Made by a program: the position numbers and the translations under genes. DNA of 64,000 nt from Amycolatopsis coloradensis (GTDB taxonomy: Bacteria > Actinomycetota > Actinomycetes > Mycobacteriales > Pseudonocardiaceae), in assembly GCF_001953865.1 (NCBI RefSeq), contig NZ_MQUQ01000006.1, forward strand, positions 84,294-148,293. The letters are read 5' to 3'. The notes under the pieces were generated by a model. That model ran no database searches and was not told the origin of the DNA. It saw only the letters and a list, made by a program, of their open reading frames with translations. Each line of letters opens with the position of its first letter. Within the stretch, counting starts at the first letter, position 1. Below are positions 41,763 to 53,300 of this stretch, in pieces.

Positions 41763-42959
41763 TCACCAAGCGACCATCAGGCTGGTCAAGCCATACGCGG
41801 GGGTGGTCAGGCGGAACTCTGTTTCCTGGTCGGGATCCGCGAGCCGCAACGCGGGGAAACGCCGCCACAGTGCGGTATAGACCGCTCGCAGTTCGAGGCG
41901 GGCCAGCGCGGCTCCCAGGCAATGGTGGATGCCGTGCCCGAACGCGACATGGGCAATGGGCTCACGCGTGACGTCGAGACGATCGACGTCCGGTCGCAGC
42001 GCGGGGTCACGGTTCGCCGCCGGGAGCGAGCAGATGACCGACTCCCCTGCCTTGATCACCTTGTCCGCGATGGTGACGTCCTCCATCGCGGTCCGGGGTG
42101 TCGGCGCATACGGGACCGTCAGGTAGCGGAGCAATTCGTCGACAGCCCGGTCCGCCGACTGATCGTCGCCGCGCAACGCGGCGATCTGCTCGGGGTGCCG
42201 CAGCAGCGCCAGCACACCGAGCCCGATCATGCCGGAGATGTTGTCGTCACCCGCCAGGATCACCTGCACGCAGAAACCTCTCAGCTCCTCGTCGGTGACC
42301 GCGTCGCCGTGTGCGGCGACGATCGACCCGAACAGCCCCTCGCCGGGGTCCTTCCGTTCCCTGGCGATCATGGCCAGCAGGTAGCGGGAGAACGCCTCGC
42401 CGACGGCCGCCCGTTTCCGCTGGCTCAGCGAGGCGTCGAGATGCCGGTGACACAGCTGCATGAACATGGCGCGGTCGTCACGGGGCACCCCGATCAGCTC
42501 GCACAGCACGGCTCCCGGCACCTCGTCGGCGACCAGCTCGATCAGATCGGCGGGGGATCCCTCCTGCTCCATGGCATCGAGCCGGTCCGCCACGATCTGG
42601 TCGATGTACGGCCCCATCCGCCGCATCCGGCGCAGGGTGAACGCCGGGGTCACCAGCTGCCGGAGCCGGGTGTGCTCCGGCGGGTCGTAGTCCATCAGGT
42701 TGCCGACCAGTTCCCGCGGCCGGAAGACGCCCTTCCCGCCGATCTCGTCACGCGGGTCCCAGCGGCGCCGGGTGCTGAACTTCTTGTGATCGCCGAGCAC
42801 CTGCCGGACGACGGCGTGCCCGGTGGCCATCCAGGCGGACTCGGCGTCCGCGCCGGAGCCGACGGTGACCTTGGTCAAGGTGCCGGCCGACAGCAGTTCG
42901 TCCGCCGGATCCAGACCCTGCCGTCGAATGTGGAGCGGGAGCGGATTGTCGGCGCTCAC
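41763..42959 (-). CDS. oxyB: OxyB, cross-linking P450 (residues 4 and 6, C-O-D ring)
   Basis: A 398-residue P450, the exact length of characterised OxyB, with LHIRRQGLDPADELLSAGTL, FSTRRRWDPRDEIGGKGVF, the I-helix LAGDDNISGMIGLGVLALLR lacking the usual Thr, and haem motif FGHGIHHCLGAALARLEL. OxyB makes the first ring, joining residues 4 and 6. The GTG at 42959 has GAGGAGA upstream. The open frame continues upstream into palindrome copy 4, which is not coding. OxyB follows oxyA directly, with no oxyE between them. Confidence 0.94.
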   Translation of the reverse strand: MSADNPLPLHIRRQGLDPADELLSAGTLTKVTVGSGADAESAWMATGHAVVRQVLGDHKKFSTRRRWDPRDEIGGKGVFRPRELVGNLMDYDPPEHTRLRQLVTPAFTLRRMRRMGPYIDQIVADRLDAMEQEGSPADLIELVADEVPGAVLCELIGVPRDDRAMFMQLCHRHLDASLSQRKRAAVGEAFSRYLLAMIARERKDPGEGLFGSIVAAHGDAVTDEELRGFCVQVILAGDDNISGMIGLGVLALLRHPEQIAALRGDDQSADRAVDELLRYLTVPYAPTPRTAMEDVTIADKVIKAGESVICSLPAANRDPALRPDVDRLDVTREPIAHVAFGHGIHHCLGAALARLELRAVYTALWRRFPALRLADPDQETEFRLTTPAYGLTSLMVAW

Positions 42960-43009
42960 GGGGTATCTCCTCTGTGACGGGTCTCTTGAGGGGAAGGGCA
43001 AAGGTGACA

Positions 43010-43064
43010 TGTCGCGAAAGCCACTTTCGCGACGTCTGATGTCCCGAAAGTGGCTTTCGCGACA
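43010..43064. repeat. 55-bp palindromic element, copy 4
   Basis: Same family as copies 1-3, with centre GTCTGAT as in copy 3 and one mismatch (TTTCGCGAC for TTTCGGGAC). It fills the 144-bp gap between oxyA and oxyB. Its left flank (TCTCTTGAGGGGAAGG…CAAAGGTG) resembles that of copy 1, and its right flank (CACGGGTCCAGG) that of copy 2, so the repeated unit is longer than the palindrome. Confidence 0.92.
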
Positions 43065-43103
43065 TGAGCACGGGTCCAGGCTGATCGCCACTCACGACCA
43101 CCG

Positions 43104-44279
43104 CTACCAATCGAGCAACAGGGCTTCCACGTCGAACGGCGGGTGACCCAGTTTGATCTCGCGGTCCGGTTCGGCCAGCTTCAGCGTGGGAAAGCGGTGG
43201 GTCAGCGCCGGAATCGCCGTCCGGAACACCAGTTCGGCCAGCGGCCTGCCGAGGCAGTGGTGGATGCCGTGCCCGAAGGCGACGTGCGCCGGCCTCGCCC
43301 TGGTGATGTCGAACCGGTCCTCCGGGCCGGGGAAGTGCTGGCGGTTCGCGGCCAGCAAGGAGCAGGTGACGGTGTCGCCTTCCTTGATGACGCAATCACC
43401 GATGCGCACGTCCTCCATCGCGATCCGCGGGGTGAGCTTCTCGTCGGTGGTGAGATAGCGGACGACCTCGTCGAGCCAATCCGGGACGGCTTCCGGGGTG
43501 TCCCGGAGCACCGCGAACTGGTCGGCGTTCTCGGCCATCAGCCAGGCACCCGCCGCGAGGAAACGAGCCATCTGGTCCCCGCCCGCGCCCATGATGAACG
43601 CGGCCACCCCTTTCAGTTCGGCGTCGGTGATCTCGTCGCCGTTCTCCTGCACCACGACACCGAACATGTCGTCACCGGGATCGCGGCGGGTGCGAGCCAC
43701 GACCTGTTCGATGTAGGTCATGTACTTGTTCCCCGCCGCCACGCGCTTCTTGCCGGACTTCTCGGCCCGGCTGGCGTGGAGGGCGCGCGACAGATCCGCC
43801 TGGTCGTCGCGGGGGATGCCGAGGAAGTCGCACGTCACCGTCGTCGCGACGGCCCACCCGAAGTGCGGCACGAAGTCCACCGGGCCGCCGATGGCCTCGA
43901 TGTCGTCCAGCGCCGACTCGATGACCTGCTCGATCCGCGACCGGAACTTCTCCATCCGCCGGACGGCGAACGGGGAAACCACCATCCGGCGCAGGCGCGT
44001 GTGCTCCGGCGGGTCGTACTGGGTGAGGAAACCGGGCCAGGTGAACCCGGCCGCGGTCCCACCCCAGAGCAGCTTGGCGCTGAACTTGTCCGAACCGAGA
44101 ACCTGCCGGATCTCCTCGTAGCCGGTGACGAGCCACGCGGTCCGCGGTTCGGGACAATCCTCGACACCCAAGATGGACATGGGGCCTTCGCTCATCAGGG
44201 TGCGGAGCTGCGATCCCGGGTCGAACCGGGTCCTCCGGTGGATCTCCGTACCGCGGATGACGTTGATCTCCTCGAACAC
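43104..44279 (-). CDS. oxyA: OxyA, cross-linking P450 (residues 2 and 4, D-O-E ring)
   Basis: A 391-residue P450 matching OxyA: MFEEINVIRGTEIHRRTRFD, TRLRRMVVSPFAVRRMEKF, the I-helix FIMGAGGDQMARFLAAGAWL with no acid-Thr pair, and haem motif FGHGIHHCLGRPLAELVFR. OxyA forms the second aryl ether, residues 2 to 4. It lies 290 nt downstream of mbtH across a large hairpin, so it may have its own promoter. Confidence 0.94.
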   Translation of the reverse strand: MFEEINVIRGTEIHRRTRFDPGSQLRTLMSEGPMSILGVEDCPEPRTAWLVTGYEEIRQVLGSDKFSAKLLWGGTAAGFTWPGFLTQYDPPEHTRLRRMVVSPFAVRRMEKFRSRIEQVIESALDDIEAIGGPVDFVPHFGWAVATTVTCDFLGIPRDDQADLSRALHASRAEKSGKKRVAAGNKYMTYIEQVVARTRRDPGDDMFGVVVQENGDEITDAELKGVAAFIMGAGGDQMARFLAAGAWLMAENADQFAVLRDTPEAVPDWLDEVVRYLTTDEKLTPRIAMEDVRIGDCVIKEGDTVTCSLLAANRQHFPGPEDRFDITRARPAHVAFGHGIHHCLGRPLAELVFRTAIPALTHRFPTLKLAEPDREIKLGHPPFDVEALLLDW

Positions 44280-44377
44280 TGCTGGTCCTTTCCCCCCATC
44301 CAGCCGGTTGAGGCGGAATGGATGTTTCGGTGCCTGTTGGCGGAGCTGCGACGTGCCTCGCGAAAGGGACCTGACGC

Positions 44378-44493
44378 GTGAACCCGCCCCGGCCGAAGGC
44401 CCGCGATCGCGGTGGCAGGGCGCCTTGTCGTCAACGTGAGTTGGTTCGGACCAGGTCGCGCCCTGCCGACGCGATCCGCGGCCGCGGGTTCAC
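44378..44493. other. Large imperfect hairpin between mbtH and oxyA
   Basis: Outer arms GTGAACCCGC (44378-44387) and GCGGGTTCAC (44484-44493), inner arms GGCAGGGCG (44414-44422) and CGCCCTGCC (44459-44467), with GCGATCGCGG opposite GCGATCCGCGG between them, around a 36-nt loop. It could terminate or attenuate the NRPS-mbtH transcript before the oxy genes, or be the remains of a small inserted element. Confidence 0.6.
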
Positions 44494-44569
44494 GAACAGA
44501 CACTCAGGTCGGTCGGACGAGAGTCGGGGCTCGTCCAACCGTCCACCTTGAGCGGCTGGACGCCTCCGG

Positions 44570-44779
44570 TCAGGCGCCGGCTTCCCGGATGAGGCTCTTG
44601 GGCCGGAGGTCGGTCCAGTTCTCCTCGACGTAGGCGAGGCATTCCTGGCGGCCGGCCTCGCCGTGGACGCGGGTCCAGCCCGCGGGCACCTCGGCGAAGG
44701 TCGGCCAGAGGGAATGCTGGCCTTCGTCGTTGACCAGCACGAAAAAGGAACCGTCTTCGTTGTCGAACGGATTGCTCAT
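44570..44779 (-). CDS. mbtH: MbtH-like protein
   Basis: A 69-residue MbtH-family chaperone that binds NRPS adenylation domains and is needed for their solubility or activity. The conserved pattern is complete: [33 protein letters not shown], then [18 protein letters not shown] with the three family tryptophans. It overlaps the stop of the module-7 NRPS by 4 nt, ensuring co-production. It probably serves all A domains of the cluster. Confidence 0.96.
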   Translation of the reverse strand: MSNPFDNEDGSFFVLVNDEGQHSLWPTFAEVPAGWTRVHGEAGRQECLAYVEENWTDLRPKSLIREAGA

Positions 44780-47700
44780 CGCTGTGTCCTTTCACGGTCC
44801 GGCCGGGGCCGGAGTTTCTCGGCGACGATGGCCCCGATCTGGGCCAACGCCGCGGGCTGCACCATCTCGTAGTGGTCGGAGGGGATCTCGTGGGATTCGA
44901 CGGTGCCGCTGGTGTAGTCCTTCCAGCTGTCCCGCGCGTAGTCCACGGGCATGTGCGCGGGACGGTCCACCGCGGCGATGAAGAGCAGGACGTCGCTGGC
45001 GAAGCTCTGGGAAGCGGTGTGCCGCGGCCCGACCTCCCAGAGGTTCCGCATGACCGCCTTCAACCGCGATCGGGCGCCTTCGCCCTCCACCACTTCACCG
45101 GCGAGTTCCAATTCCCGCTGCTTCCGTTTCCCGAAAGCCTCTTCGTCGGCTGCGGCGCCGGTCGACTTCTTCCCCATATAGGTGGGATAGGCGTCGAGCA
45201 GGGCGAGCAGACCGACCTCCTCCCCCGCCGCCTCGATCGCCACGGCCATCGCCTGGGCGATCCTCCCGCCGAGGGACCAGCCAAGGAAGTGGTACGGCCC
45301 GGACGGTTGGACGGCGCGGATCTGTTCGAGGTAGTCGGCCGCCATCTCCTCGACGCTGGAGGGCAGGGCTTCGGTACGGGCCAGGCCGCGCGCCTGCACT
45401 CCGTAGACCGGCTGATTCAACGGCAGGTGGTTCAGCAACGGGCCGTAGTTCCAGCTCAATCCGCCGCTCGCGTGGAAGCAGAACAGCGGCGGACGGTCAC
45501 CTCCCGCTCGCAGCGGCAGCAGGATCTCGTAGTCGCCCATCCGCACCAGGGCGTTCGACCGCCGCCGCTCGCCGACGACGAGCAAGGTCTTGGCGGAGGT
45601 CTTGCGGGCACGCAAACCGGTGGGCAGCATGCGGTGCCCCGGCTCCCCGAACGGACAGGGCACGGTCGGCTGGTCGGTCTCCCCCTCGTCGACGCCCTGG
45701 CCGGTGACGTAGAGATCGCCGACGGCGCCGGGAGCGACGGGACGCAGGTCGCCGTCGAGCAGGAGCGCGCCGAGCGGGCCGTTCCCGGCCAGCTCGGCGA
45801 GCACCGGCGGGACCTCCCCGGACCACCGCGCCGGGGCGATGGGCGGACGGGAGCGTTCGGTGTCGTCCAGGAAGAGGTCCAGGTCGCTGATCCGCCGTCC
45901 GGGATCCTCCGCCACCTGTTCCATGACGCGGACCAGCCGCCGGGCGACCGACTCGGCCGTGTCCTGGTCGAACAGGTCGACGGCGTAGTGGAGGGAGCCC
46001 GCGATGCCGTCGTCGGCGTCCTCGTCGTCATGGCACTCGGCGAGACGGAACGCGAGATCCAGCTCGATGGCCTCGAGTCCGCCGGGTTCGACGCTGGTGC
46101 GCAGGGCGGGCAGTTCCGTCGCGTCCCACGTGCCGATCTCCTCGTCCCGCACCTCCAGTCCCACCTGGAACACGGGGTGGCGCGACAGCGAGGCAGGCAG
46201 GTCCAGCAGCTCGGCGATCCGCTCGAACGGCAGGTCCAGGTGCTGGTTCGCGCCCGTGTCGGCCTCCTGCACCCGGGCGACGACCTCCAGGAAGGTCGGA
46301 TCGCCCGAGACGTCCGTGCGCAGGGCGAGCGGGCGGCCGAACTGGCCGATCATCGGCTCGAGGTCGATGAAGTCGTCGTCCCGCGGCAGGGTCGTGCCGA
46401 TCACCAGGTCTTCACCGGCGCCGTATTTGGCCAGGAGCATGACGAGCGCGGCGTGCACCGTCTGCCGCGCGTCCGCGCCGAGCCGCTCCACCGCCGCGGT
46501 CAGCCGGGCGTGGGAGGCGGCGTCCAGCCGCAGTGGGACCGAACCGGCCCGCCGCGACGGGACGGCCGGTCGCGGGCGGTCGAACGGAAGCACCGTCTCC
46601 CCGTCGATACCGGCCAGGTTGTCCCGCCAGAAGACGACCTGCTCGTTGACCAGGCTGCCCGGCTCCTGCTCGTCCGCGAGAAGCCGCTGCTCCCAGATCG
46701 CGTAGTCGGCGAACTGCAGGGCCAGGGGCGCCCGCTCCGGGACCCGGCCCGAACGCCGGGCGCCGTACGCGGCGGCCAGGTCACGGAAGAACACGTCGAT
46801 CGAGTCGTCGTCGGCGAGGATGCGGTGCGCCTTCAGGTGCAGCACGTGTTCCTTTTCGGACAGTGCGAAAAGGTCACAGCGCCACGGCACCTCCTTGGTG
46901 AGATCGAAGAGTCGTTCGCGCCGCTCGGCCAGCGCCCCGGCGAGGTCCTCCTCGGTGACCGTGATCGGGGTCAGCTCGACCGTCAGTGCGTCGTGGATGT
47001 GCTGATGGACGCTCTGCCCGTGGCCGGGGAAACTCGTCCGGAAGATCTCGTGCCTCGCCGCGACGTCGCCGAGCGCCGCCGCCAGCGCGGGCACGTCCAG
47101 CTTGCCTCGCAACCGCAGCGCGACCGAGACGTACTGGTCGGCGGTCTCCTCGCCGGGACTGGCCAGCAGCCAGGCGCGGAGCTGCCGGGCGGTGAGGGGC
47201 ACCCGGTCTCCTCGCGTGGCGGCCACCAGCGCGGGGCGTGATTTCGCGGCGAGCACCCTGGCGACCCCCGCGGGCGTCGGCGAGGTGAACAGCTGCCGGA
47301 CGGGCAGATCCGCGCCGAGTTCTTCCCGGATCCGCGCGATGAGCCGCATGGCCAGCGCCGAACTCCCGCCGAGGTCGTGGAAGGCGGCGTCGACCCCCAC
47401 CTGGTCGACGCCGAGGATCTCCGCGAAGAGCGCGCACAGCACCTTCTCGGTTTCGCTCTGCGGTGCCTTCTCCGACGAACGTCCCGCGAGATCGGGGGCG
47501 GGCAGTGCCCGGCGATCCACCTTGCCGTTGGGGGTGACCGGCAGACCGGGCAGGACGACGATCGCCAGCGGGACCATGTACGAGGGCAGGACCAGGCCGA
47601 GCTGCCGCCGGATCTCGTCCGCTCCCGCGTCACCGCCGTCGGAGACGACGTAACCCACCAGGCGCTTTTCACCGGGCTGGTCCTCCCGCGCCAAGACGAC

Positions 47701-50361
47701 GGCCTCGACCACGCCCGGCTGGGCCGCCAGCACGGCTTCGACCTCGCCCAGTTCGACCCGGTAGCCGCGGATCTTCACCTGCTCGTCGGTGCGCCCGAGG
47801 AACACGACCTCGCCGTCGCGGGTCCAGCGGGCGAGGTCCCCGGTGCGGTACATGCGTTCACCGGGGAGGAACGGGCACGCCACGAACCGCTCGGCCGTCA
47901 GATCCGGTTTGGCGAGGTAGCCGCGGGCCAGGCCCGTGCCCGCGATGTACAGCTCGCCCGCCACCCCCGGCGTGACCGGTCGCAGGAAGGCGTCGAGGAG
48001 GTAGATCTTGCGGTTCGCCATCGGATGGCCGATCGGCAGCTCCCGGCCGACCACGTCACCGGGCTCGATCGGGAGCCACGTCGCGCACAGGGTGGTCTCG
48101 GTCGGCCCGTAGGTGTTCCGCACCCGCAGGGCGGGCTGGGCCCGGCGCAGATTCTCCACGGACTGCGCGGGAACCATGTCCCCGCCGGTCCCGATCTCGA
48201 CAAGGCCCGTGAAGCACTCCGGGGAAGTTTCCGCCAGTGCGCGGAAGGTACCGGCGGTGAGGTGGACGGCGGTCGCGCCCCGTTCGACGGCCTGCCGGAC
48301 CCCGCCCGCGTCCAGCACTCCCGGCTCGGTGAGCAGGACCCGGCCACCCGTGACGAGCGGGACCCACATCGCGTAGAGCGAGGGGTCGAAGACGTGCGTC
48401 GCGTGCATCAGCACACCGTCGTCGGGACCGAGCTGCCAGCCCTCGTCGCCTGCCAGACCGGCCACCGCCCCGTGCGGGATGGCCACGCCCTTCGGGATGC
48501 CGGTGGATCCGGAGGTGTACATGACGTACGCGAGATCGTCGGCGCTCGGCTGGAACCCCGGCGCCGTGGCGGCACCGGCCTCGACGGCCGCCCGCGTCTC
48601 CGGCGCGTCGAGGACGATCGCGTCCCCCGGCACGACGCCACGGGTGGCCTGAGTGCAGAGGACGGTCGAGATCTCGGAGTCGGTGAGGATGAACGCGATC
48701 CGCTCGGCCGGGTACTCGACGTCCACCGGGACGTACGCGGCGCCCGCCTTCCAGATCGCCAGGAACGTGACCAGCAGTTCCGGGGACCGGTCCATGGCCA
48801 CCCCGACGCGGTCGCCTCGGCCGACGCCGCGACCGGTGAGGTAGCGGGCCAGCCGGTTCGACGCCTGGTCGAGGGCGGCGTAGGTCAGGTTCTCGCCGTG
48901 GGCATCGGTGATCGCCACCGCGTCCGGCGCCACGGCCACCCGCCGCCCGAACAGTTCGATCACGGACTTCCCCGGCACCGGGCCCGCGGTCGCGTTGAAG
49001 TCGTCCACCACCAAGGCGCGCTCGGTCTCACTCAGCAGCGTCAGCCCGCCGACGAGGACGTCGGGCTCGGTGACCAGCCGCTCCAGCACCCGCGCCAGCG
49101 CGCCCACGACCGATTCGGCGGCGGTGTGGTCGAACAGGCCACGGTCGTAGTCGAGGATGAGCGGCATCCGCTCGCCGGGCCCGGTGATCAGGGTGAACGG
49201 ATAGTGCGAGGAGTTGCGTCCCCGCTTCACCGGGCGCAGGGCGAGGCGGCCGTCCGGCTCCTCGCCGAGTCCCTGGCGGGGGAAGTTCTCGTAGATGACG
49301 AGCGTGTCGAAGACCGCCCCGGGTCCGGCGACGGCCAGCACGTCCTGAAGACCGAGGTGCTGGTGAGCCATCAGCGTCGACTGGCGGCTTTGCAGATCGG
49401 TGAACAGGTCGACGGCCCGCCGCGCGCCGTCGAGCCGGACGCGGACCGGCAGGGTGTTGAGCAGCTGGCCGACCATCGATTCCACACCGGCCAGATCGGC
49501 GGGACGCCCCGAGGCGGTCGCGCCGAACACCACGTCGGTGCGGCCGGCGAGTTGCGAGAGCACGACACCCCACGCGCCCTGCACGACGGTGTTCAGGGTG
49601 AGACCGTTGCCGCGCGCCAGCCGGGCGAGGCCGTCGGTCAGCTCGGTGGACAGCTCGACCACCGCCGTGTGGATCTCCGGCACGCGGGCCGGATCGGCGG
49701 GGACAACGGTGGTGGGGGTGTCCAGTCCGGCGAGTTCGTCCCGCCAGGCTGTCCGGGCCGCTTCCTTGTCCTGCCGTCCCAGCCAGGCGAGATAGTCCCG
49801 ATAGGACACGGTGGGCGGAAGCCCGGACGCGTCACCGCCCGCCGCGTAGATCTCGGCCAGCTCGCGGTGGATGATCGGCATCGACCAGCCGTCGGTCAGC
49901 ACGTGATGAAGGGTGTGCACGAGCCGGTGGCGCTCCGGGCCCAGCCGGACCAGGTGCAGTTTCATCAGCGGCGCCGTCTCGATGCTCAGCCGCTGGGCTA
50001 CCTCTTCAGCGGCCAGCCGGTCCACCTCGCCGTCGGCGATGTCCTCCGGCAGCCCGGAGAGATCCGTTTCGCGCCAAGGGATCTCGGCGTCGCGGGAGAT
50101 GACCTGCACCATCTGCGCGCCGCTGACATAGCGGAAACAGGCCCGCAGCGCGGCATGCCGATCGACGAGCGCCTGCCACGACGCCTTCAGTCGCCCGGCG
50201 TCCAGCGGGCCGTCGATGCCGTAGACGGTCTGCACGGTGTAGGTGTCCGGCCCGTCCTTGTCGAGGACGGTGTGGAAGAGCATCCCTTCTTGCAGCGGCG
50301 AGAGAGGCCAGACGTCCTCGACGCTGGAGCGGGGCTTCGCGCGAGTGTCGTCAACGGTCAC
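44776..50361 (-). CDS. bpsC: BpsC-type NRPS, module 7 (C-A-T-X-TE)
   Basis: 1861 residues. Rough domains: C 1-435 ([11 protein letters not shown]), A 450-960, T 970-1040 ([12 protein letters not shown]), X 1055-1490, a linker 1500-1590, TE 1600-1861 ([12 protein letters not shown]). The pocket residues read Asp, Pro, Tyr, His, Gly, Gly, Thr, Leu, Cys plus the A10 Lys, the 3,5-dihydroxyphenylglycine code of glycopeptide module 7. X is a dead condensation domain (HRILADDDS replaces HHxxxDG) that recruits the Oxy P450s. The linker retains adenylation-like motifs ([26 protein letters not shown]), apparently an A-domain remnant. The GTG start has AAGGAG and lies 19 nt after the module 4-6 gene. 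Confidence 0.96.
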   Translation of the reverse strand: MTVDDTRAKPRSSVEDVWPLSPLQEGMLFHTVLDKDGPDTYTVQTVYGIDGPLDAGRLKASWQALVDRHAALRACFRYVSGAQMVQVISRDAEIPWRETDLSGLPEDIADGEVDRLAAEEVAQRLSIETAPLMKLHLVRLGPERHRLVHTLHHVLTDGWSMPIIHRELAEIYAAGGDASGLPPTVSYRDYLAWLGRQDKEAARTAWRDELAGLDTPTTVVPADPARVPEIHTAVVELSTELTDGLARLARGNGLTLNTVVQGAWGVVLSQLAGRTDVVFGATASGRPADLAGVESMVGQLLNTLPVRVRLDGARRAVDLFTDLQSRQSTLMAHQHLGLQDVLAVAGPGAVFDTLVIYENFPRQGLGEEPDGRLALRPVKRGRNSSHYPFTLITGPGERMPLILDYDRGLFDHTAAESVVGALARVLERLVTEPDVLVGGLTLLSETERALVVDDFNATAGPVPGKSVIELFGRRVAVAPDAVAITDAHGENLTYAALDQASNRLARYLTGRGVGRGDRVGVAMDRSPELLVTFLAIWKAGAAYVPVDVEYPAERIAFILTDSEISTVLCTQATRGVVPGDAIVLDAPETRAAVEAGAATAPGFQPSADDLAYVMYTSGSTGIPKGVAIPHGAVAGLAGDEGWQLGPDDGVLMHATHVFDPSLYAMWVPLVTGGRVLLTEPGVLDAGGVRQAVERGATAVHLTAGTFRALAETSPECFTGLVEIGTGGDMVPAQSVENLRRAQPALRVRNTYGPTETTLCATWLPIEPGDVVGRELPIGHPMANRKIYLLDAFLRPVTPGVAGELYIAGTGLARGYLAKPDLTAERFVACPFLPGERMYRTGDLARWTRDGEVVFLGRTDEQVKIRGYRVELGEVEAVLAAQPGVVEAVVLAREDQPGEKRLVGYVVSDGGDAGADEIRRQLGLVLPSYMVPLAIVVLPGLPVTPNGKVDRRALPAPDLAGRSSEKAPQSETEKVLCALFAEILGVDQVGVDAAFHDLGGSSALAMRLIARIREELGADLPVRQLFTSPTPAGVARVLAAKSRPALVAATRGDRVPLTARQLRAWLLASPGEETADQYVSVALRLRGKLDVPALAAALGDVAARHEIFRTSFPGHGQSVHQHIHDALTVELTPITVTEEDLAGALAERRERLFDLTKEVPWRCDLFALSEKEHVLHLKAHRILADDDSIDVFFRDLAAAYGARRSGRVPERAPLALQFADYAIWEQRLLADEQEPGSLVNEQVVFWRDNLAGIDGETVLPFDRPRPAVPSRRAGSVPLRLDAASHARLTAAVERLGADARQTVHAALVMLLAKYGAGEDLVIGTTLPRDDDFIDLEPMIGQFGRPLALRTDVSGDPTFLEVVARVQEADTGANQHLDLPFERIAELLDLPASLSRHPVFQVGLEVRDEEIGTWDATELPALRTSVEPGGLEAIELDLAFRLAECHDDEDADDGIAGSLHYAVDLFDQDTAESVARRLVRVMEQVAEDPGRRISDLDLFLDDTERSRPPIAPARWSGEVPPVLAELAGNGPLGALLLDGDLRPVAPGAVGDLYVTGQGVDEGETDQPTVPCPFGEPGHRMLPTGLRARKTSAKTLLVVGERRRSNALVRMGDYEILLPLRAGGDRPPLFCFHASGGLSWNYGPLLNHLPLNQPVYGVQARGLARTEALPSSVEEMAADYLEQIRAVQPSGPYHFLGWSLGGRIAQAMAVAIEAAGEEVGLLALLDAYPTYMGKKSTGAAADEEAFGKRKQRELELAGEVVEGEGARSRLKAVMRNLWEVGPRHTASQSFASDVLLFIAAVDRPAHMPVDYARDSWKDYTSGTVESHEIPSDHYEMVQPAALAQIGAIVAEKLRPRPDRERTQR

Positions 50362-50380
50362 GATCTGCTCCTTATAGCGG

Positions 50381-53300
50381 TTAATCGCGGGCCAATCCGG
50401 CCTCGAGTTGGTCCAACTGGTCAGGGGAAAGAGCGACGAGCATGCCCGTCTCCGGCTCCGGTGCGGCGACGCTCGCGCCTTCGGCGGGCAGTTCGGTGAC
50501 GAGCACCGCCAGCCCTTCCGGTGTCTTTCCTTCGAACACCTGCCACGGCGTCAGTTCCAGCCCCTTCCGGCGGGCCCGTGCCGACAGCTGCATCGAAGTG
50601 ATCGAGTCGCCGCCGAGTTCGAAGAAGCTGTCGTCCGCACCCACGCGGTCCAGGCCGAGCACGTCCGCGAACAGCTCGCACAGCGTCGCCTCGGTCGCCG
50701 TGCGCGGATCCCGCCCGGAAGTCATCCCGGCGAAGTCGGGAGCCTGTAGCGCCCGGTGATCGAGCTTTCCGTTCGGGGTCAACGGCATCCGGTCCAGCGG
50801 CACGAACGCCGCGGGCAGCATGTACTCGGGCAGACGTTCGGCCGCCAGCTCGCGCAGGGCCGCGACGAGCGGCTCGGCGGGGGTGCCCGCCGTCGGCACG
50901 ATGTACGCCACCAGTTGTTTGTCGCCCGGTCCGTCCCGGTGCACGGCGACCGCCACCTGGGCGGCCCCTGGATGCTCCGAAAGCACGGTCTCGATCTCGG
51001 CGGGCTCGACCCGGTAGCCGCGCACCTTGACCTGTGCGTCGGCGCGGCCGACGAACTTCAGCTGGCCCTCGCGGGTCCAGCGGAACCGGTCGCCGGTGCG
51101 GTACATCCGCTCACCGGGCGCGAACGGGCTGGCGACGAACCGTTCCGACGTCAGGCCAGGGCGCCCGAGGTAACCGCGGGCGAGTCCGACCCCCGTGATG
51201 TACAGCTCGCCGGCGACCCCCGGCCGTACCGGTTGCAGGAAGGAGTCGAGCACGTAGTGCCGCACGTTCCGGATCGGGCCGCCGAGCGGGACCACCTCGT
51301 GTCCCGGGAACAACGGGAAGCTCATCGTCGAGCAGATCGTCGTCTCGGTCGGGCCGTACGCGTTGATCATCCGGCGGCCCGGCGACCAGCGGTCCGCCAG
51401 CATCGGCGTGCACACCTCGCCGCCGGTCAGCACACTCTCCAGGCTGTCCGGCAGGTCTTCCTCGGCCGCCAGCACACTCGGCGACACGGTGAGATGGGTG
51501 ATCTCCCACCGCCGCAACGCGTCGCCCAGCGTCACCCGTGGCGGCATGCTCTCCGCGTCAGGCAGCACCAAGGTCCCGCCCGCGAGCAGAGCCATGTACA
51601 GCTCGGACACGATGGCGTCGAAACCGATGGCGGACAACTGGAGTACCCGCGAAGAGGACGTCACGGCGAGACGTTCGATATGCGCGTGGGCCAGGTTGGC
51701 GAGCCCGGAATGGGTGACCACGACGCCCTTGGGCACCCCGGTCGATCCCGACGTGTAGATCACATACGCCGCGTCGTCCGGCGCCACGTGCGGCAGCACC
51801 ACCCCCGGATCGGCGGCGGGCAGTTCGTCCAGCACCAGCACCGCGCCCGCGAATCCCGGCGGCACGACCGCCCTGGTCGCCGTCGTGCACACCAGCACCT
51901 CGGGAGCCGAACTCGTCAGCATCAGCTCGACCCGCTCACGCGGATAGTCCGGATCGACCGGCACGAACGCCCCGCCTGCGAACGACACCGCCATCAGCGT
52001 CACCGCCAGTTCGGCCGAGCGGCCGACCACCACGCCCACCCGGGTCTCACGCCGCACACCCAGCCCCACGAGCAGCCGGGCCAGCGCCTCGACCTCGTCG
52101 AGCAGCCCGCCGAAGGTCAGGCTCCGCGTGGCGTCCTGCACCGCCACCGCGTCACGGGACAGCTCGACCTGCCTGCGGTACAACACGGGCAACGTCGCCG
52201 CGTCGAGCGGCACGTCGGTCTGGTTCCACTCGTCCACCACCAGGCGGCGCTGCTCCGGGCCGGTCAGGGCGACCCGGCCCACCGGCGTCCGCGGCTCGGC
52301 CACGATCTGGTCCACCGCCTGGAGGATCGAGGCGACGACCGCCTCGGCCTCCGTCCGGTCGTACACGTCCGGACGGTAGATGCATTCACCGCGGATTCCG
52401 GTCGCCGCGGACACCCGCATGGACAGCGGATAGTGCCCGGTGTCGTTCGGGATCGCCGCCGGGCGGATGACGAGCGCGTCGGCGTCCTCGGACGGACGCA
52501 GCGGGAGCGGCGGGTTCTCGAACACCACGATCGTGTCGAACGCCGCGCCGGGACCGACGAGCTGGTTGATCTCGGCCAGCCCGATGTGCTGGTGCGCCAT
52601 CATCGCGACCTGGCGTTCCTGCAGATCCGTCAGCATGTCCACGATCGGTTCGGCGCCGGTCAGCCTTGCCCGGACCGGCAGCATGTTCATGAACAGGCCG
52701 ACCGCGGACTCCACACCGGGGATCTCGGGCGGACGCCCGGCCACCGTGGCCCCGAAGACCACGTCGTCGCGACCCGTCAGCCGGGCCAGCAGCAGCGACC
52801 ATGCCCCCTGGAAGAGCGTGTTCACCGTGACGCCGTGGCGGCGGGTGAACTCCACCAGCCGCCCGCTCCGCTCCTCGCCGAGTTCGAACGTGACCCGGTC
52901 GGGTTCGACGGGCGCGATGATCGAGTCCGGCGGCACCACGTGGGTCGCCTCGTCGAGCCCCGCGAGTTCGGTCCGCCACGCCTCCCGCGCGGCCGCCTTG
53001 TCCTGGCGGACGAGCCAGGCGAGGTAGTCGCGGTAGGACGTCGGGATCGGCAGGGCCGTGCCGTCGCCTCCGGCTTCGTATGCCGCCACCACGTCGACGA
53101 TGAACAGCGGCAGTGACCAGCCGTCCGCCGCGATGTGATGCGACGTCATGGCCAGCCGGTGCCGTCGTTCGCCGAGGCGCACCAGGTGCAGCCGCAGCGA
53201 CGGCGCCTGGGTGAGGTCGAACCGGTCGGCCTGCAACTCCGCCGCGAGGCGGTCGTACTCCGCCAGCGCCTCGTCCTCCGGCAGATGCGACAGGTCGGTT

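Noticed and set aside
41763..43091. N-terminally extended OxyB reading into the palindrome upstream
   Set aside because: The extension would translate palindrome copy 4. The GTG at 42959 has a good ribosome site and gives the normal 398-residue OxyB.
42960..44280. A hidden oxyE gene between oxyA and oxyB
   Set aside because: The gap is 144 bp and filled by palindrome copy 4. No fourth cross-linking P450 is seen in the window.
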